A stretch of 64,000 nt of DNA, taken from the NCBI RefSeq assembly GCF_001273835.1, contig NZ_JHEI01000151.1, positions 16,522-80,521 on the forward strand, given 5' to 3'. Position numbers and translations under genes: made by a program. Positions 34,626 to 42,622 of the stretch are shown piece by piece (the first letter of the stretch is position 1; each line of letters starts with the position of its first letter). Origin of the DNA: Leucobacter celer subsp. astrifaciens. Lineage in GTDB: Bacteria > Actinomycetota > Actinomycetes > Actinomycetales > Microbacteriaceae. The notes under the pieces are model-generated. The model had not been told where the DNA came from. It saw only the letters and a list, made by a program, of their open reading frames with translations, and searched no databases.

Positions 34626-36305
34626 TCACCCCCGGGCGAGCAGGGCGACCGTGAGCGTGGCGATCACGGAGCCGTCGGCGAGGTCGACCCCGAGCAGCTC
34701 CTCGATGAGCGCGATGCGCTGGTAGAAGACCGAGCGCGAGAGCCGGGCGCGCTGCGCCGCGAGCGAGCGATTGGTGGGGTGTTCCAGGTAGGCGCGCAGC
34801 ACCCGCAGGAGATCGCCGCTGTGCCCGGGGCCCGTCGCGGCATCGTGCTCGAGCAGCGGGGCCAGCGCGTCCGCGGCGAACTCCTGCACCTCCGGGGCCG
34901 CGGAGAGCCCGCGCACCAGATAGGCAAGCGGCTGCCGCTCCGCCTGCTGCACGGTCACCCTCCCCGCCGAGGCCGCGGGATCCAGCACGCCGGCGGCGCG
35001 CACCTGCTCGAGCGAGGTGATCAGCGAGCGCACCCGATTGCCGGTCGCGCCGAGACCGAGATGGGCGCGCCACGATGCCGGCGTCGTCTCGGGGAGCAGC
35101 ATGTCGAGCTCCTGCGACAGTCGCACCGCGAGCGGCGGCACCTCCTCGCCCGCGGTCGCGATGCGGGGATCGCCGGCCGGAAACGAGAGCAGGGCGAGCA
35201 GGATCGGGCGGCCGTCGTCGGGGCCGGCGGTTCCTCCCGGGGCTCCCGCCGTGCCCGTGTCGGGAGCGAGGATCACGCGCCCCTCGGGCGCGACGGCGCG
35301 GCGCAGCGCGGTCTCGAGGATCGCCCGCTCGAGCGGCGAGTCGTGTCCGGAGGCCGCCGCCCCGAAGTCCTTCACGCCCCGCAGGGTGGCCCCCAGCAGC
35401 ACCCTCCCCTCGACCGGAAGTCCGCCCGCAGCGAGCTGCACCGCGAGCTCGTCGGCCCGTCGGTAGCGGCCGCCGAGCAGCACGTCGAACATGTGCTTCG
35501 AACTGAGCTGCAGCCACTGCTCGCCGCCGGGGTCGGCCAGTCGGCCGAGCGCGAGGGCGAAGGCCCCCAGCTCGAGCACGGTGCGCCGCCCGGCGGGGTG
35601 CGGCGGTCCCGGCAGCGCGGTGAGGTGTCCCCAGCGCCGCCCCTGCGCCTCGACCGGCACGCGATCCCAGTTGTCGGGTATCGCGAGCTGCTGCGCCTCG
35701 ACCCAGCCGGCGAGTACGTGCTCGGCGCTCGCCGATCCCGACCACGCGACCACGCGTCGTGCCGAATCCTCGAGCACCACGGGGGCCTCGAGCGTATCGG
35801 CGAGGCGCTCGATCACGTAGTCGACCGGGCTGCGGTTCAGCCCGAGCTCCGTGAGCATCGAGTGGACCTCGGCGCGCGCCGCGAGCGCCTCGTGCTGATC
35901 GGCGAGCACCCGCTGGTGGATGCGCTGGGTGATCTGCACGAAGCGCACCTCGCGATGCAGTGCGATCAGGGGGATGCTGCGTCTCTCGCAGGCCTCGGCC
36001 AACTGCGCCGGCGCACTGCTGAAGTTGCGACCGAGCTCGAGGACGACCGCCGCAGGGTCTGCTTCGACGAGTTCCCGGGAGAGGGTTTCGAGGCCTTCCT
36101 CGTCGCCGGGCCATCCAGCGCCCGTGGTGAGTACCAGCTCGCCCCCGTCGAGCAGTTGCGCGGCTTCGACGCCCGCGATCACGTGCGCCCATCGGATCCC
36201 GCGGTCGAGGCCGCGCGATCCCGCGATGAGCTTGGGATCTCCGGCCCGCACCTCGGGCAGGTCGAGGGCGTCTCTCACCGCGATGCGCCCCTGTGCGTGG
36301 TCCAT
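34626..36305 (-). CDS. PucR-family transcriptional regulator (large)
   Basis: Regulator of 559 residues. The N-terminal PucR sensory domain includes VRDALDLPEVRAGDPKLIAG and IRWAHVIAGVEAAQLLDGGE, then LVLTTG. A middle GAF/GGDEF-like CdaR region follows at about 250-430. The C-terminal helix-turn-helix is in RAYLEHPTNRSLAAQRARLS and SVFYQRIALIEELLGVDL. A good Shine-Dalgarno (AGGAAAGAGGG) supports the ATG at 36305. It is divergent from the methylmalonate-semialdehyde dehydrogenase gene, 224 bp away, and so probably controls that catabolic unit. Confidence 0.85.
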   Translation of the reverse strand: MDHAQGRIAVRDALDLPEVRAGDPKLIAGSRGLDRGIRWAHVIAGVEAAQLLDGGELVLTTGAGWPGDEEGLETLSRELVEADPAAVVLELGRNFSSAPAQLAEACERRSIPLIALHREVRFVQITQRIHQRVLADQHEALAARAEVHSMLTELGLNRSPVDYVIERLADTLEAPVVLEDSARRVVAWSGSASAEHVLAGWVEAQQLAIPDNWDRVPVEAQGRRWGHLTALPGPPHPAGRRTVLELGAFALALGRLADPGGEQWLQLSSKHMFDVLLGGRYRRADELAVQLAAGGLPVEGRVLLGATLRGVKDFGAAASGHDSPLERAILETALRRAVAPEGRVILAPDTGTAGAPGGTAGPDDGRPILLALLSFPAGDPRIATAGEEVPPLAVRLSQELDMLLPETTPASWRAHLGLGATGNRVRSLITSLEQVRAAGVLDPAASAGRVTVQQAERQPLAYLVRGLSAAPEVQEFAADALAPLLEHDAATGPGHSGDLLRVLRAYLEHPTNRSLAAQRARLSRSVFYQRIALIEELLGVDLADGSVIATLTVALLARG

Positions 36306-36529
36306 GCTTCCCTCTTTCCTCCGGGCCCGCCTCCGCCGCTCCTGCGTCCCGCCTGTGTCCCGCCTGCGTCCCGCCGGTCGCTGCTCCTCCGAGGCTCGAA
36401 CAAAGTGTACGGGAATGACCGAACTTCGCGATACTGTGCTGCTGGTGAGGCGATTGGTCCGCTGAAATACTGAGATGCATCGGGGTTACGCGATCCCGAA
36501 CATATTGATCGAATTGAGAGGATTATCGG

Positions 36530-38014
36530 ATGGCACTCATTCCCCACGTCATCGGCGGAGAGAAGATCACCGCGGCCGAGCGCACCCAGCCGGTGTACAA
36601 CCCGGCGACGGGCGAGCAGCAGCACGAGCTGGCGATCGCGTCCGTCGCGACCGTGGAGCAGGCCATCGCAGCGGCGAAGGCCGCGCTGCCGATGTGGCGG
36701 AAGACGAGCCTCACCAAGCGCGCCGATGTCTTCTTCAACCTGCGCCAGCTGCTCAAGCAGCGGACCCCCGAACTCGCCGCCATCGTGACGAGCGAGCACG
36801 GCAAGGTGCTCTCCGACGCCGCGGGTGAGATCGCGCGCGGCCTCGAGAACGTCGAGTTCGCATCCGGCCTGCTGCACCTGCTGAAGGGCGAGCGCGACGA
36901 GCAGGTCTCGACCGGCGTCGACGTGCACTCCGTCAAGCAGCCGGTGGGTGTGGTCGCGGCCATCACGCCGTTCAACTTCCCGGTCATGGTGCCGCTCTGG
37001 ATGATCGCCAGCGCGATCGCCTGCGGCAACACCGTCGTGCTCAAGCCCTCCGAGCGCGATCCCTCCGCCTCGCTCTTCATCGCCGACCTCTTCCGCGAGG
37101 CCGGTCTGCCCGACGGCGTGCTCAACGTCGTCAACGGTGACAAGGTCGCCGTCGACACGCTGCTCGACAGCCGCGACGTCAAGGCCATCAGCTTCGTCGG
37201 CTCGACCCCCATCGCCAAGTACATCTACGAGCGCGCAGCGGCGAACGGCAAGCGCGTGCAGGCGCTCGGCGGGGCCAAGAACCACATGATCGTGATGCCC
37301 GACGCCGACCTGAACGGCGCGGCCGACGCCGCGGTCTCGGCCGCATACGGCTCGGCCGGCGAGCGCTGCATGGCCGTCTCCGTCGTGGTGGCGGTCGGCG
37401 GCGTGGGCGACGAGCTCGTGCAGAAGATCGCGGACCGCATGAAGGATCTCACGATCGGCGACGGCACCGATCCGGCATCCGAGATGGGCCCGCTCATCAC
37501 CCGCGAGGCCAAGGAGCGCGTGGAGTCGTACGTCGCCGGCGCCGAGGCCGAGGGCGCGACCGTGGTGGTCGACGGGCGCGAGGCGCAGTTCGAGGGCGAC
37601 GGCTTCTTCACCGGCGTCTCGCTGATCGATCACGTCAAGACCGACAGCAAGGTCTACCGCGAGGAGATCTTCGGTCCGGTGCTCGCGGTGGTGCGCGTCG
37701 ACACCTACGAGGAGGGCGTGCAGCTGATCAACGAGCACCAGTTCGGCAACGGCACGGCCATCTTCACCCGCGACGGCGGCGTCGCCCGCCAGTTCGAGTT
37801 CGAGGTCGAGGCGGGCATGGTCGGCATCAACGTGCCGATCCCCGTGCCGGTCGGCTCGTTCTCGTTCGGCGGCTGGAAGGACTCGCTCTTCGGCGACGCC
37901 CACATCTACGGCCCCGAGTCGGTTCACTTCTACACCCGCTCGAAGGTCGTGACCACTCGCTGGCCCAAGCCGGATCAGTCGAAGGTCGACCTCGGGTTCC
38001 CCAGCAACAGCTGA
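36530..38014 (+). CDS. mmsA: CoA-acylating methylmalonate-semialdehyde dehydrogenase
   Basis: Aldehyde dehydrogenase of 494 residues that converts methylmalonate or malonate semialdehyde, NAD+ and CoA to propionyl- or acetyl-CoA. Visible elements: TPFNFPVMVPLWMIASAIAC, NAD-binding KPSERDPSAS, VGSTPIAKYIYERAAANGKR, LGGAKNHMIVMPDADL and the catalytic Cys in GSAGERCMAVSV. The GGAKNHM motif in place of the usual catalytic Glu region is specific to this CoA-dependent subgroup. A GAGAGGA Shine-Dalgarno supports the ATG. With the downstream aminotransferase it could degrade beta-alanine or a related amine-derived acid. Confidence 0.9.
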   Translation: MALIPHVIGGEKITAAERTQPVYNPATGEQQHELAIASVATVEQAIAAAKAALPMWRKTSLTKRADVFFNLRQLLKQRTPELAAIVTSEHGKVLSDAAGEIARGLENVEFASGLLHLLKGERDEQVSTGVDVHSVKQPVGVVAAITPFNFPVMVPLWMIASAIACGNTVVLKPSERDPSASLFIADLFREAGLPDGVLNVVNGDKVAVDTLLDSRDVKAISFVGSTPIAKYIYERAAANGKRVQALGGAKNHMIVMPDADLNGAADAAVSAAYGSAGERCMAVSVVVAVGGVGDELVQKIADRMKDLTIGDGTDPASEMGPLITREAKERVESYVAGAEAEGATVVVDGREAQFEGDGFFTGVSLIDHVKTDSKVYREEIFGPVLAVVRVDTYEEGVQLINEHQFGNGTAIFTRDGGVARQFEFEVEAGMVGINVPIPVPVGSFSFGGWKDSLFGDAHIYGPESVHFYTRSKVVTTRWPKPDQSKVDLGFPSNS

Positions 38015-38052
38015 TCCTGCTCCACTCTCGGAGCGCGGTGCGGACCCGTCCC

Positions 38053-38117
38053 CCGCTCGAGCGGAGTCGTCATCCGGTGCCCGGGTTTCGACTCCGCTTC
38101 GCTCCGCTCAACCGGCC
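38053..38117. repeat. Family A repeat, copy 4
   Basis: A short arm cgctcgagcggagtcg is answered by gggtttcgactccgcttcgc followed by tccgctcaaccgg. It lies between mmsA and the aminotransferase gene and ends 43 bp before the latter's ATG. Confidence 0.78.
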
Positions 38118-38159
38118 GGCAGGCCGCACGGATCCTGAAAGACGAGAGAGAATTACAGC

Positions 38160-39551
38160 ATGACCGACTTCATCGACCTGAACGGCGCCGAGCACAGCTT
38201 CGGCGACTCCGAAGCGCAGCGCGAGGTGCGCGCGAACGACCGCCAGTACGTCTTCCACTCGTGGTCGGCGCAGAACAAGATCGATCCGCTGCCCATCGCC
38301 AAGGGTGAGGGCGTGCGTTTCTGGGACTACGACGGCAACGAGTTCCTCGATTTCTCGTCGCAGCTCGTCAACCTGAACCTGGGTCACCAGCACCCGGGCC
38401 TCGTGAAGGCGATCCAGGAGCAGGCCGGTCGTCTCGCGACCATCCAGCCGTCGATCGCGAACGACGTGCGCGGCGAGCTCGCGAAGCGCATCGTCGAGCA
38501 CTCCTTCGAGGGCGCCCGCTCGGTGTTCTTCACCAACGGCGGTGCCGAGGCGAACGAGTACGCGGTGCGCATGGCGCGCCACCACACCGGCCGTCAGAAG
38601 GTGCTCGCGCGCTACCGCTCGTACCACGGCTCGACCGCGACCGCCATCACGGCGACCGGTGACCCGCGCCGCTGGGCGAACGGCGTGCTCGACGCCGGTG
38701 TGGTGCACTTCTTCGGTCCCTACCAGTACCGCTCCGAGTTCTTCTCGGAGACCCCCGAGCAGGAGACCGAGCGTGCGCTCGCCCACCTCGAGCACACGAT
38801 CCAGCTCGAGGGGCCCGACACGATCGCCGCGATCATCCTCGAAACGGTCACCGGCACCAACGGCGTGCTCGTGCCGACCCCCGGCTACCTGCCCGGTGTG
38901 CGCGCGCTCTGCGACAAGTACGGCATCATGCTGATCGCCGACGAGGTCATGGTCGGCTTCGGCCGCATCGGCGAGTGGTTCGCCTACCAGGCGTTCGACG
39001 TGAAGCCCGATCTGGTGACCTTCGCGAAGGGCGTGAACTCCGGGTACGTGCCCCTCGGCGGCGTCGTCATCTCCGAGGCGATCCACAACACCTTCGGCGA
39101 CCGCGCCTTCCCGGGCGGTCTCACCTACTCCGGCCATCCGCTCGCCTGCGCCGCGGGTGTCGCGACCTTCGACATCTTCGAGGGCGAGAGGGTGCTCGAG
39201 AACGTGCGCGACCTGGGCGAGCGAGTCATCGCTCCCCGCCTCGCCGAGTTCGCCGAGAAGCACAAGTCGGTCGGCGAGTTCCGCGGCCGCGGGCTGTTCT
39301 GGGCGATGGACCTGGTGGTGGATCGCGAGACCCGCGAGCCGCTCGTGCCCTACAACGCCGCCGGTGAGGCCGCCGCCCCGATGAACGCGGTGATCGCCGC
39401 GTGCAAGGCCGGGGGCCTGTTCCCGTTCGCGCACTTCAACCGGCTGCAGATCGCTCCGCCGCTGATCATCAGCGAGGCGGACCTGGTGCGCGGTCTCGAC
39501 ATCATCGACGCGGCGCTGGACGTCGCCGACGGGTACTACACCGGGGCATAG
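38160..39551 (+). CDS. Class III aminotransferase (beta-alanine/omega-amino acid:pyruvate type)
   Basis: PLP-dependent fold-type I aminotransferase of 463 residues. Conserved points include GVRFWDYDGNEFLDFSSQL, FFTNGGAEANEYAVRMARHH, RYRSYHGSTATAITATGD, LIADEVMVGFGRIGEWFA and the PLP lysine in LVTFAKGVNSGYVPLGGV. The end of the catalytic domain is GRGLFWAMDLVVDRETREPL. Class III members transfer amino groups from beta-alanine, GABA or diamines to a keto acid. Pairing with mmsA suggests beta-alanine as donor, giving malonate semialdehyde; that is inference. Confidence 0.85.
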   Translation: MTDFIDLNGAEHSFGDSEAQREVRANDRQYVFHSWSAQNKIDPLPIAKGEGVRFWDYDGNEFLDFSSQLVNLNLGHQHPGLVKAIQEQAGRLATIQPSIANDVRGELAKRIVEHSFEGARSVFFTNGGAEANEYAVRMARHHTGRQKVLARYRSYHGSTATAITATGDPRRWANGVLDAGVVHFFGPYQYRSEFFSETPEQETERALAHLEHTIQLEGPDTIAAIILETVTGTNGVLVPTPGYLPGVRALCDKYGIMLIADEVMVGFGRIGEWFAYQAFDVKPDLVTFAKGVNSGYVPLGGVVISEAIHNTFGDRAFPGGLTYSGHPLACAAGVATFDIFEGERVLENVRDLGERVIAPRLAEFAEKHKSVGEFRGRGLFWAMDLVVDRETREPLVPYNAAGEAAAPMNAVIAACKAGGLFPFAHFNRLQIAPPLIISEADLVRGLDIIDAALDVADGYYTGA

Positions 39552-39584
39552 TCCTCGCGGGCCGCGATCCCGCTGCGGCCGAAT

Positions 39585-39624
39585 GGCCCCGATCCCGCAC
39601 CCTCCGGTGCTCGGGATCGGGGCC
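39585..39624 (+). terminator. Terminator of the aminotransferase gene
   Basis: The arms GGCCCCGATCCCG (39585-39597) and CGGGATCGGGGCC (39612-39624) pair perfectly over 13 bp with a 14-nt loop, 33 bp after the stop codon. Confidence 0.82.
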
Positions 39625-39664
39625 CTTCGCCGTGCCCGCGGCTCCTGTGGCCTGTCCTCCTCCT

Positions 39665-39720
39665 CGCGCGTCAGTAGTTGCTGCCTCACCTCAGTTTTGG
39701 CAGCAACTACTGGCGCGCGG
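39665..39720. repeat. Family B hairpin, copy 4 (between convergent genes)
   Basis: The left arm CGCGCGTCAGTAGTTGCTGC and right arm GCAGCAACTACTGGCGCGCG pair with one mismatch. It lies between the convergent aminotransferase and FMN reductase genes, downstream of a separate hairpin. Confidence 0.86.
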
Positions 39721-39756
39721 ATGCTGCTGGGTGGCTGTGCCAGGGTGAGGGACCGA

Positions 39757-40473
39757 TCAGCGCCCGCCGGTGGCGAGACGCATGAGGTCGGAGTCGAGGT
39801 CGATGCCGATCTCGGCGCCGCCCGCGCTGCCGTAGGAGTGCTGGTAGCTGGCCCACGCTTCGCCGCGCACCGCCGCGCGGAACCCGCTGGTCACGAGCGC
39901 GACGAGTTCCGTGGCCGCGCGCTCGATGCGCTTGCCGAAGTCGGCGCTGGTCCAATCGTCTGGGGCCGCGAAGAGCGAGGTCGGCACGGTGACGGTGCGC
40001 AGATACGCGAAGAGCCCGCGCAGCTGATCATCGACCACGAGCGCGTGGCGTGCGCTGCCGGCGGTCGCGGCGAGTGCCACCGGGGTGCCGATGAGCAGGT
40101 CGTTGTCGAGCACCTGGAAGAACGAGGTGAACAGTCCGCTGGGGCCCGCCTTGTAGACGGGGGTCGACACCACGAGGGCGTCGGCGTCGCGCAGGATGTC
40201 GCTCGCGCTCTGCAGTTCGGGGGAGACGTGCTGCGAGACGAGCGCGGTCGTGATGTCCCCGGCCAGAGCCCGCAGGTCGATGACGCGGATCTGCAACTCT
40301 GTGCCGCTCTGCGCGGCGAGCGCGGCGGCCTTGTCGGCCACTCGCATCGCGAGCATGGTGGTGGTCGAGGGGTCGCTCGTGCCGGCGCTGATCACCGCGA
40401 GCGTGCGGGGTTCTGATGCTGCTCCATCGCTCGGCGCGGAAGCGTTGACCTGTCCGTCGAATGGTGCGTTCAT
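39757..40473 (-). CDS. NADPH-dependent FMN reductase, CE1759 type
   Basis: Flavodoxin-fold reductase of 238 residues that should supply reduced FMN to a partner monooxygenase. The N-terminal FMN loop is VISAGTSDPSTTTMLAMRVA. The family pattern continues with LVVSTPVYKAGPSGLFTSFF (FMN phosphate and isoalloxazine binding) and GSARHALVVDDQLRGLF. About 25 N-terminal residues look disordered. It is the third gene of a monooxygenase/MarR/reductase set on the minus strand, an arrangement I recognise from Corynebacterium (CE1758/CE1759 types). The start is preceded by GAAAG. Confidence 0.85.
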   Translation of the reverse strand: MNAPFDGQVNASAPSDGAASEPRTLAVISAGTSDPSTTTMLAMRVADKAAALAAQSGTELQIRVIDLRALAGDITTALVSQHVSPELQSASDILRDADALVVSTPVYKAGPSGLFTSFFQVLDNDLLIGTPVALAATAGSARHALVVDDQLRGLFAYLRTVTVPTSLFAAPDDWTSADFGKRIERAATELVALVTSGFRAAVRGEAWASYQHSYGSAGGAEIGIDLDSDLMRLATGGR

Positions 40474-40542
40474 GTCTGTACGTCTTTCTCGAAACTTGCG
40501 GATCTGTGCGCTGGAGAGGGCGCGGTAGACGGGTGCGAACGA

Positions 40543-40977
40543 TCAGGAGGCGAGCTTGCGGCAGAGGCGCTGCAGCTCCCGCATCTCGTCGGCGGTGAGC
40601 GAGGATCCGAGCTGCCTGCCGACGCTCTTCGCGTGCGCCCGCCCCACTTCTCGCTGCACGCGCACGCCGTCCTCGGTGAGGGAGACGCGCACGGCGCGTC
40701 CGTCCTCCGCATCGGCCTCGCGGTGCAGCAGGCCGCGGCCCACGAGGCGCTCGATCATGCGCGAGAGCGCGGGCTGGCTGAGCAGCACACCGTCCTGGAT
40801 CTCGCAGATGCGCATCGGTCCGTCGCCCTTGGCGAGCGTGTAGAGCACGTCGTACTCGCGCATGTTGACGTCGCTCCACATCCCCTCCGAGGCGAAGGTT
40901 CCCATGAGCGCGGCGTGCGCGGTCATCACGGCCTCCCAGGCCTCGTTCGCGAGCCTGATGTCGGTGCGTGTGTTCAT
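40543..40977 (-). CDS. MarR-family transcriptional regulator
   Basis: Winged-helix regulator of 144 residues. The core has YDVLYTLAKGDGPMRICEIQ, then LSQPALSRMIERLVGRGLLH (recognition helix) and the wing RREADAEDGRAVRVSLTEDG in slightly shortened form, giving the standard MarR layout. AAGGAC precedes the ATG. It lies between the luciferase-like monooxygenase and the FMN reductase genes, so it probably controls this operon, perhaps through the dyad at 42278-42295. Confidence 0.88.
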   Translation of the reverse strand: MNTRTDIRLANEAWEAVMTAHAALMGTFASEGMWSDVNMREYDVLYTLAKGDGPMRICEIQDGVLLSQPALSRMIERLVGRGLLHREADAEDGRAVRVSLTEDGVRVQREVGRAHAKSVGRQLGSSLTADEMRELQRLCRKLAS

Positions 40978-41041
40978 GGTCAGTCCTTATGCTTGCGATC
41001 TCGGTGCGGGCCGCGCTTCGCGGCCCGCACCGCCGGCGGGT

Positions 41042-42226
41042 CTACAGCCCGAAGGCCGAACCGCTCTTCGGAGACGAGTCGAGGTAGGGGGATCCGCCCG
41101 TCACGTTATCACCGCGGTTGGCGCGCGGGCGCGGCTGACGCGGCTGTTCGTCGCCGTACTTGGCCTGCACGAGCGACGCGTGCGTGGGGCTTTCGGGCAC
41201 CTCGGGATCCCGATCCTTCGCCATCTCGCGGCGCAGCACCGGAATCACCTCCTCGCCCAGCAGGTCGAGCTGCTCGAGCACGGTCTTGAGGGGCAGGCCG
41301 GCGTGGTCCACGAGGAACATCTGGCGCTGGTAGTCGCCGAAGATCTCGCGGAATCCGAGGGTCTTGTCGATGACCTCCTGCGGGCTTCCGACGGTGAGCG
41401 GAGTCTGGCTGGTGAAATCCTCGAGCCGGGGACCGTGGCCGTAGACGGGGGCCTCGTCGAAATACGGGCGGAACTGCTTCACGGCGTCCTGCGAGTTCTT
41501 CGCGATGAACGCCTGGCCGCCGAGGCCGACGATCGCCTGCTTCTGCGTGCCGTGTCCGTAGTGCTCGTAGCGTTCGCGGTAGAAGCGCACGAGGCGCAGG
41601 AAGTGCTCGGACGGGGCGAACAGGTGGTTCGCGAAGAAGCCGTCGCCGTAGTAGGCGGCCTGCTCGGCGATCTCCGGCGTGCGGATCGAGCCGTGCCACA
41701 CGAACGGGGGCACGTCGTCGAGCGGGCGCGGGGTGCTGGTGAAGCCCTGCAGCGGGGTGCGGAAGTTGCCGTCGTAGTCGACGACGTCCTCGCGCCACAG
41801 GCGGTGCAGCAGGTTGTAGTTGTCGAGCGCGAGGGGGAGCGCGCTGCGGATGTCCTTGCCGAACCAGGGGTAGACGGGCGCGGTGTTGCCGCGGCCGAGC
41901 ATGAGGTCCATGCGGCCCTGCGCCAGGTGCTGCAGCATCGCGTACTCCTCCGCGATGCGCACCGGGTCGTTCGTCGTGATGAGGGTGGTGCTGGTGGAGA
42001 GCTTGAGCGTCTTCGTCTGCGCCGCGATGTAGGCCAGGAAGGTGGTGGGGCTCGAGGAGAAGAAGGGCGGGTTGTGATGCTCGCCGATCGCGAAGACGTC
42101 GAGGCCCACCTCCTCGGCGTGCACGGCGATGCGAGCGAGCCCCTGGATGCGATCGGCCTCGCTGGGGGTCTCGCCGCTCACCGGGTCCCGAGTCACGTCG
42201 CTGACCGAGAAGATCCCGAATTCCAT
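41042..42226 (-). CDS. LLM-class FMN-dependent luciferase-like monooxygenase, CE1758 type
   Basis: Bacterial-luciferase-like monooxygenase of 394 residues that uses FMNH2 and O2; the organic substrate is unknown. The family start MEFGIFSVSDVTRDP is clear, followed by AVHAEEVGLDVFAIGEHHNP, TLKLSTSTTLITTNDPVRIA, EEYAMLQHLAQGRMDLMLGR and FVWHGSIRTPEIAEQAAYYG. The ATG at 42226 is selected by homology; open frame continues upstream through a repeated region but is not coding. It is the first gene of an operon with MarR and FMN reductase genes. Confidence 0.88.
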   Translation of the reverse strand: MEFGIFSVSDVTRDPVSGETPSEADRIQGLARIAVHAEEVGLDVFAIGEHHNPPFFSSSPTTFLAYIAAQTKTLKLSTSTTLITTNDPVRIAEEYAMLQHLAQGRMDLMLGRGNTAPVYPWFGKDIRSALPLALDNYNLLHRLWREDVVDYDGNFRTPLQGFTSTPRPLDDVPPFVWHGSIRTPEIAEQAAYYGDGFFANHLFAPSEHFLRLVRFYRERYEHYGHGTQKQAIVGLGGQAFIAKNSQDAVKQFRPYFDEAPVYGHGPRLEDFTSQTPLTVGSPQEVIDKTLGFREIFGDYQRQMFLVDHAGLPLKTVLEQLDLLGEEVIPVLRREMAKDRDPEVPESPTHASLVQAKYGDEQPRQPRPRANRGDNVTGGSPYLDSSPKSGSAFGL

Positions 42227-42275
42227 GGTGTGCTCCGTTCTGCAGCGGGTGCTGTGGTTCGTGCGTTCTGCGTCA

Positions 42276-42301
42276 ATTATATGCGCCTGCATGTAAATCA
42301 A
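42276..42301 (-). promoter_or_regulatory. Promoter and candidate MarR operator of the monooxygenase operon
   Basis: Minus-strand TATAAT (42276-42281) is a perfect -10 hexamer; TTGATT (42296-42301) lies upstream but with only 14 bp between. The imperfect dyad TATATGC (42278-42284) and GCATGTA (42289-42295) overlaps the -10, as expected for a MarR repressor site. Confidence 0.5.
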
Positions 42302-42326
42302 CATTCTCGCTCCGGATCTATTCCCC

Positions 42327-42399
42327 GGCAAGCCGCTGGGGGCGAAGCGGAGCTTCGCGCGGCGTTGCCGCCGACCTGCCGCTGTGGCGGCAGCGCGGA
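42327..42399. repeat. Family C direct repeat, copy 1
   Basis: A 73-bp unit beginning ggcaagccgctggg and ending cagcgcgga. A near-identical copy lies 150 bp downstream. Each unit contains short inverted strings (gcggcgttgccgcc, tgccgc...gcggca), so it may also fold. Confidence 0.85.
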
Positions 42400-42476
42400 T
42401 TGCGAGGTGGTGCTTCGCACCGCCTCCTGAGCAATCCGCGCCTCGCGGTCGGGTGACGCGCGGAGCGCGGAGCTTG

Positions 42477-42549
42477 GGCAAGCCGCTGGGAGCGAAGCGG
42501 AGCTTCGCGCGGCGTTGCCGCCGACCTGCCGCCGTGGCGGCAGCGCGGA
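42477..42549. repeat. Family C direct repeat, copy 2
   Basis: Almost identical to the unit at 42327-42399 (about two substitutions). It abuts the promoter of the ATPase-YhgE unit, whose -35 starts 2 bp after the repeat ends. Confidence 0.85.
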
Positions 42550-42550
42550 C

Positions 42551-42590
42551 TTGACGGTTCCCTACTCTCGTTTTAGACTGACTAGTCAGT
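42551..42590 (+). promoter_or_regulatory. Promoter with TetR-type palindromic operator
   Basis: TTGACG (42551-42556) and TAGACT (42574-42579), 17 bp apart, form a good sigma-70-type promoter. The perfect 14-bp palindrome ACTGACTAGTCAGT (42577-42590) overlaps the -10 and the likely start point. Its form and position fit a repressor site for the TetR protein encoded 3.5 kb downstream at the end of the same gene set. Confidence 0.75.
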
Positions 42591-42622
42591 TCAAGAAATT
42601 CGACGAGAACCGCGAGGACAAT

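Noticed and set aside
42327..42549. Family C direct repeats as attachment sites of an integrated element
   Set aside because: They enclose only 77 bp and no integrase or tRNA gene is near.
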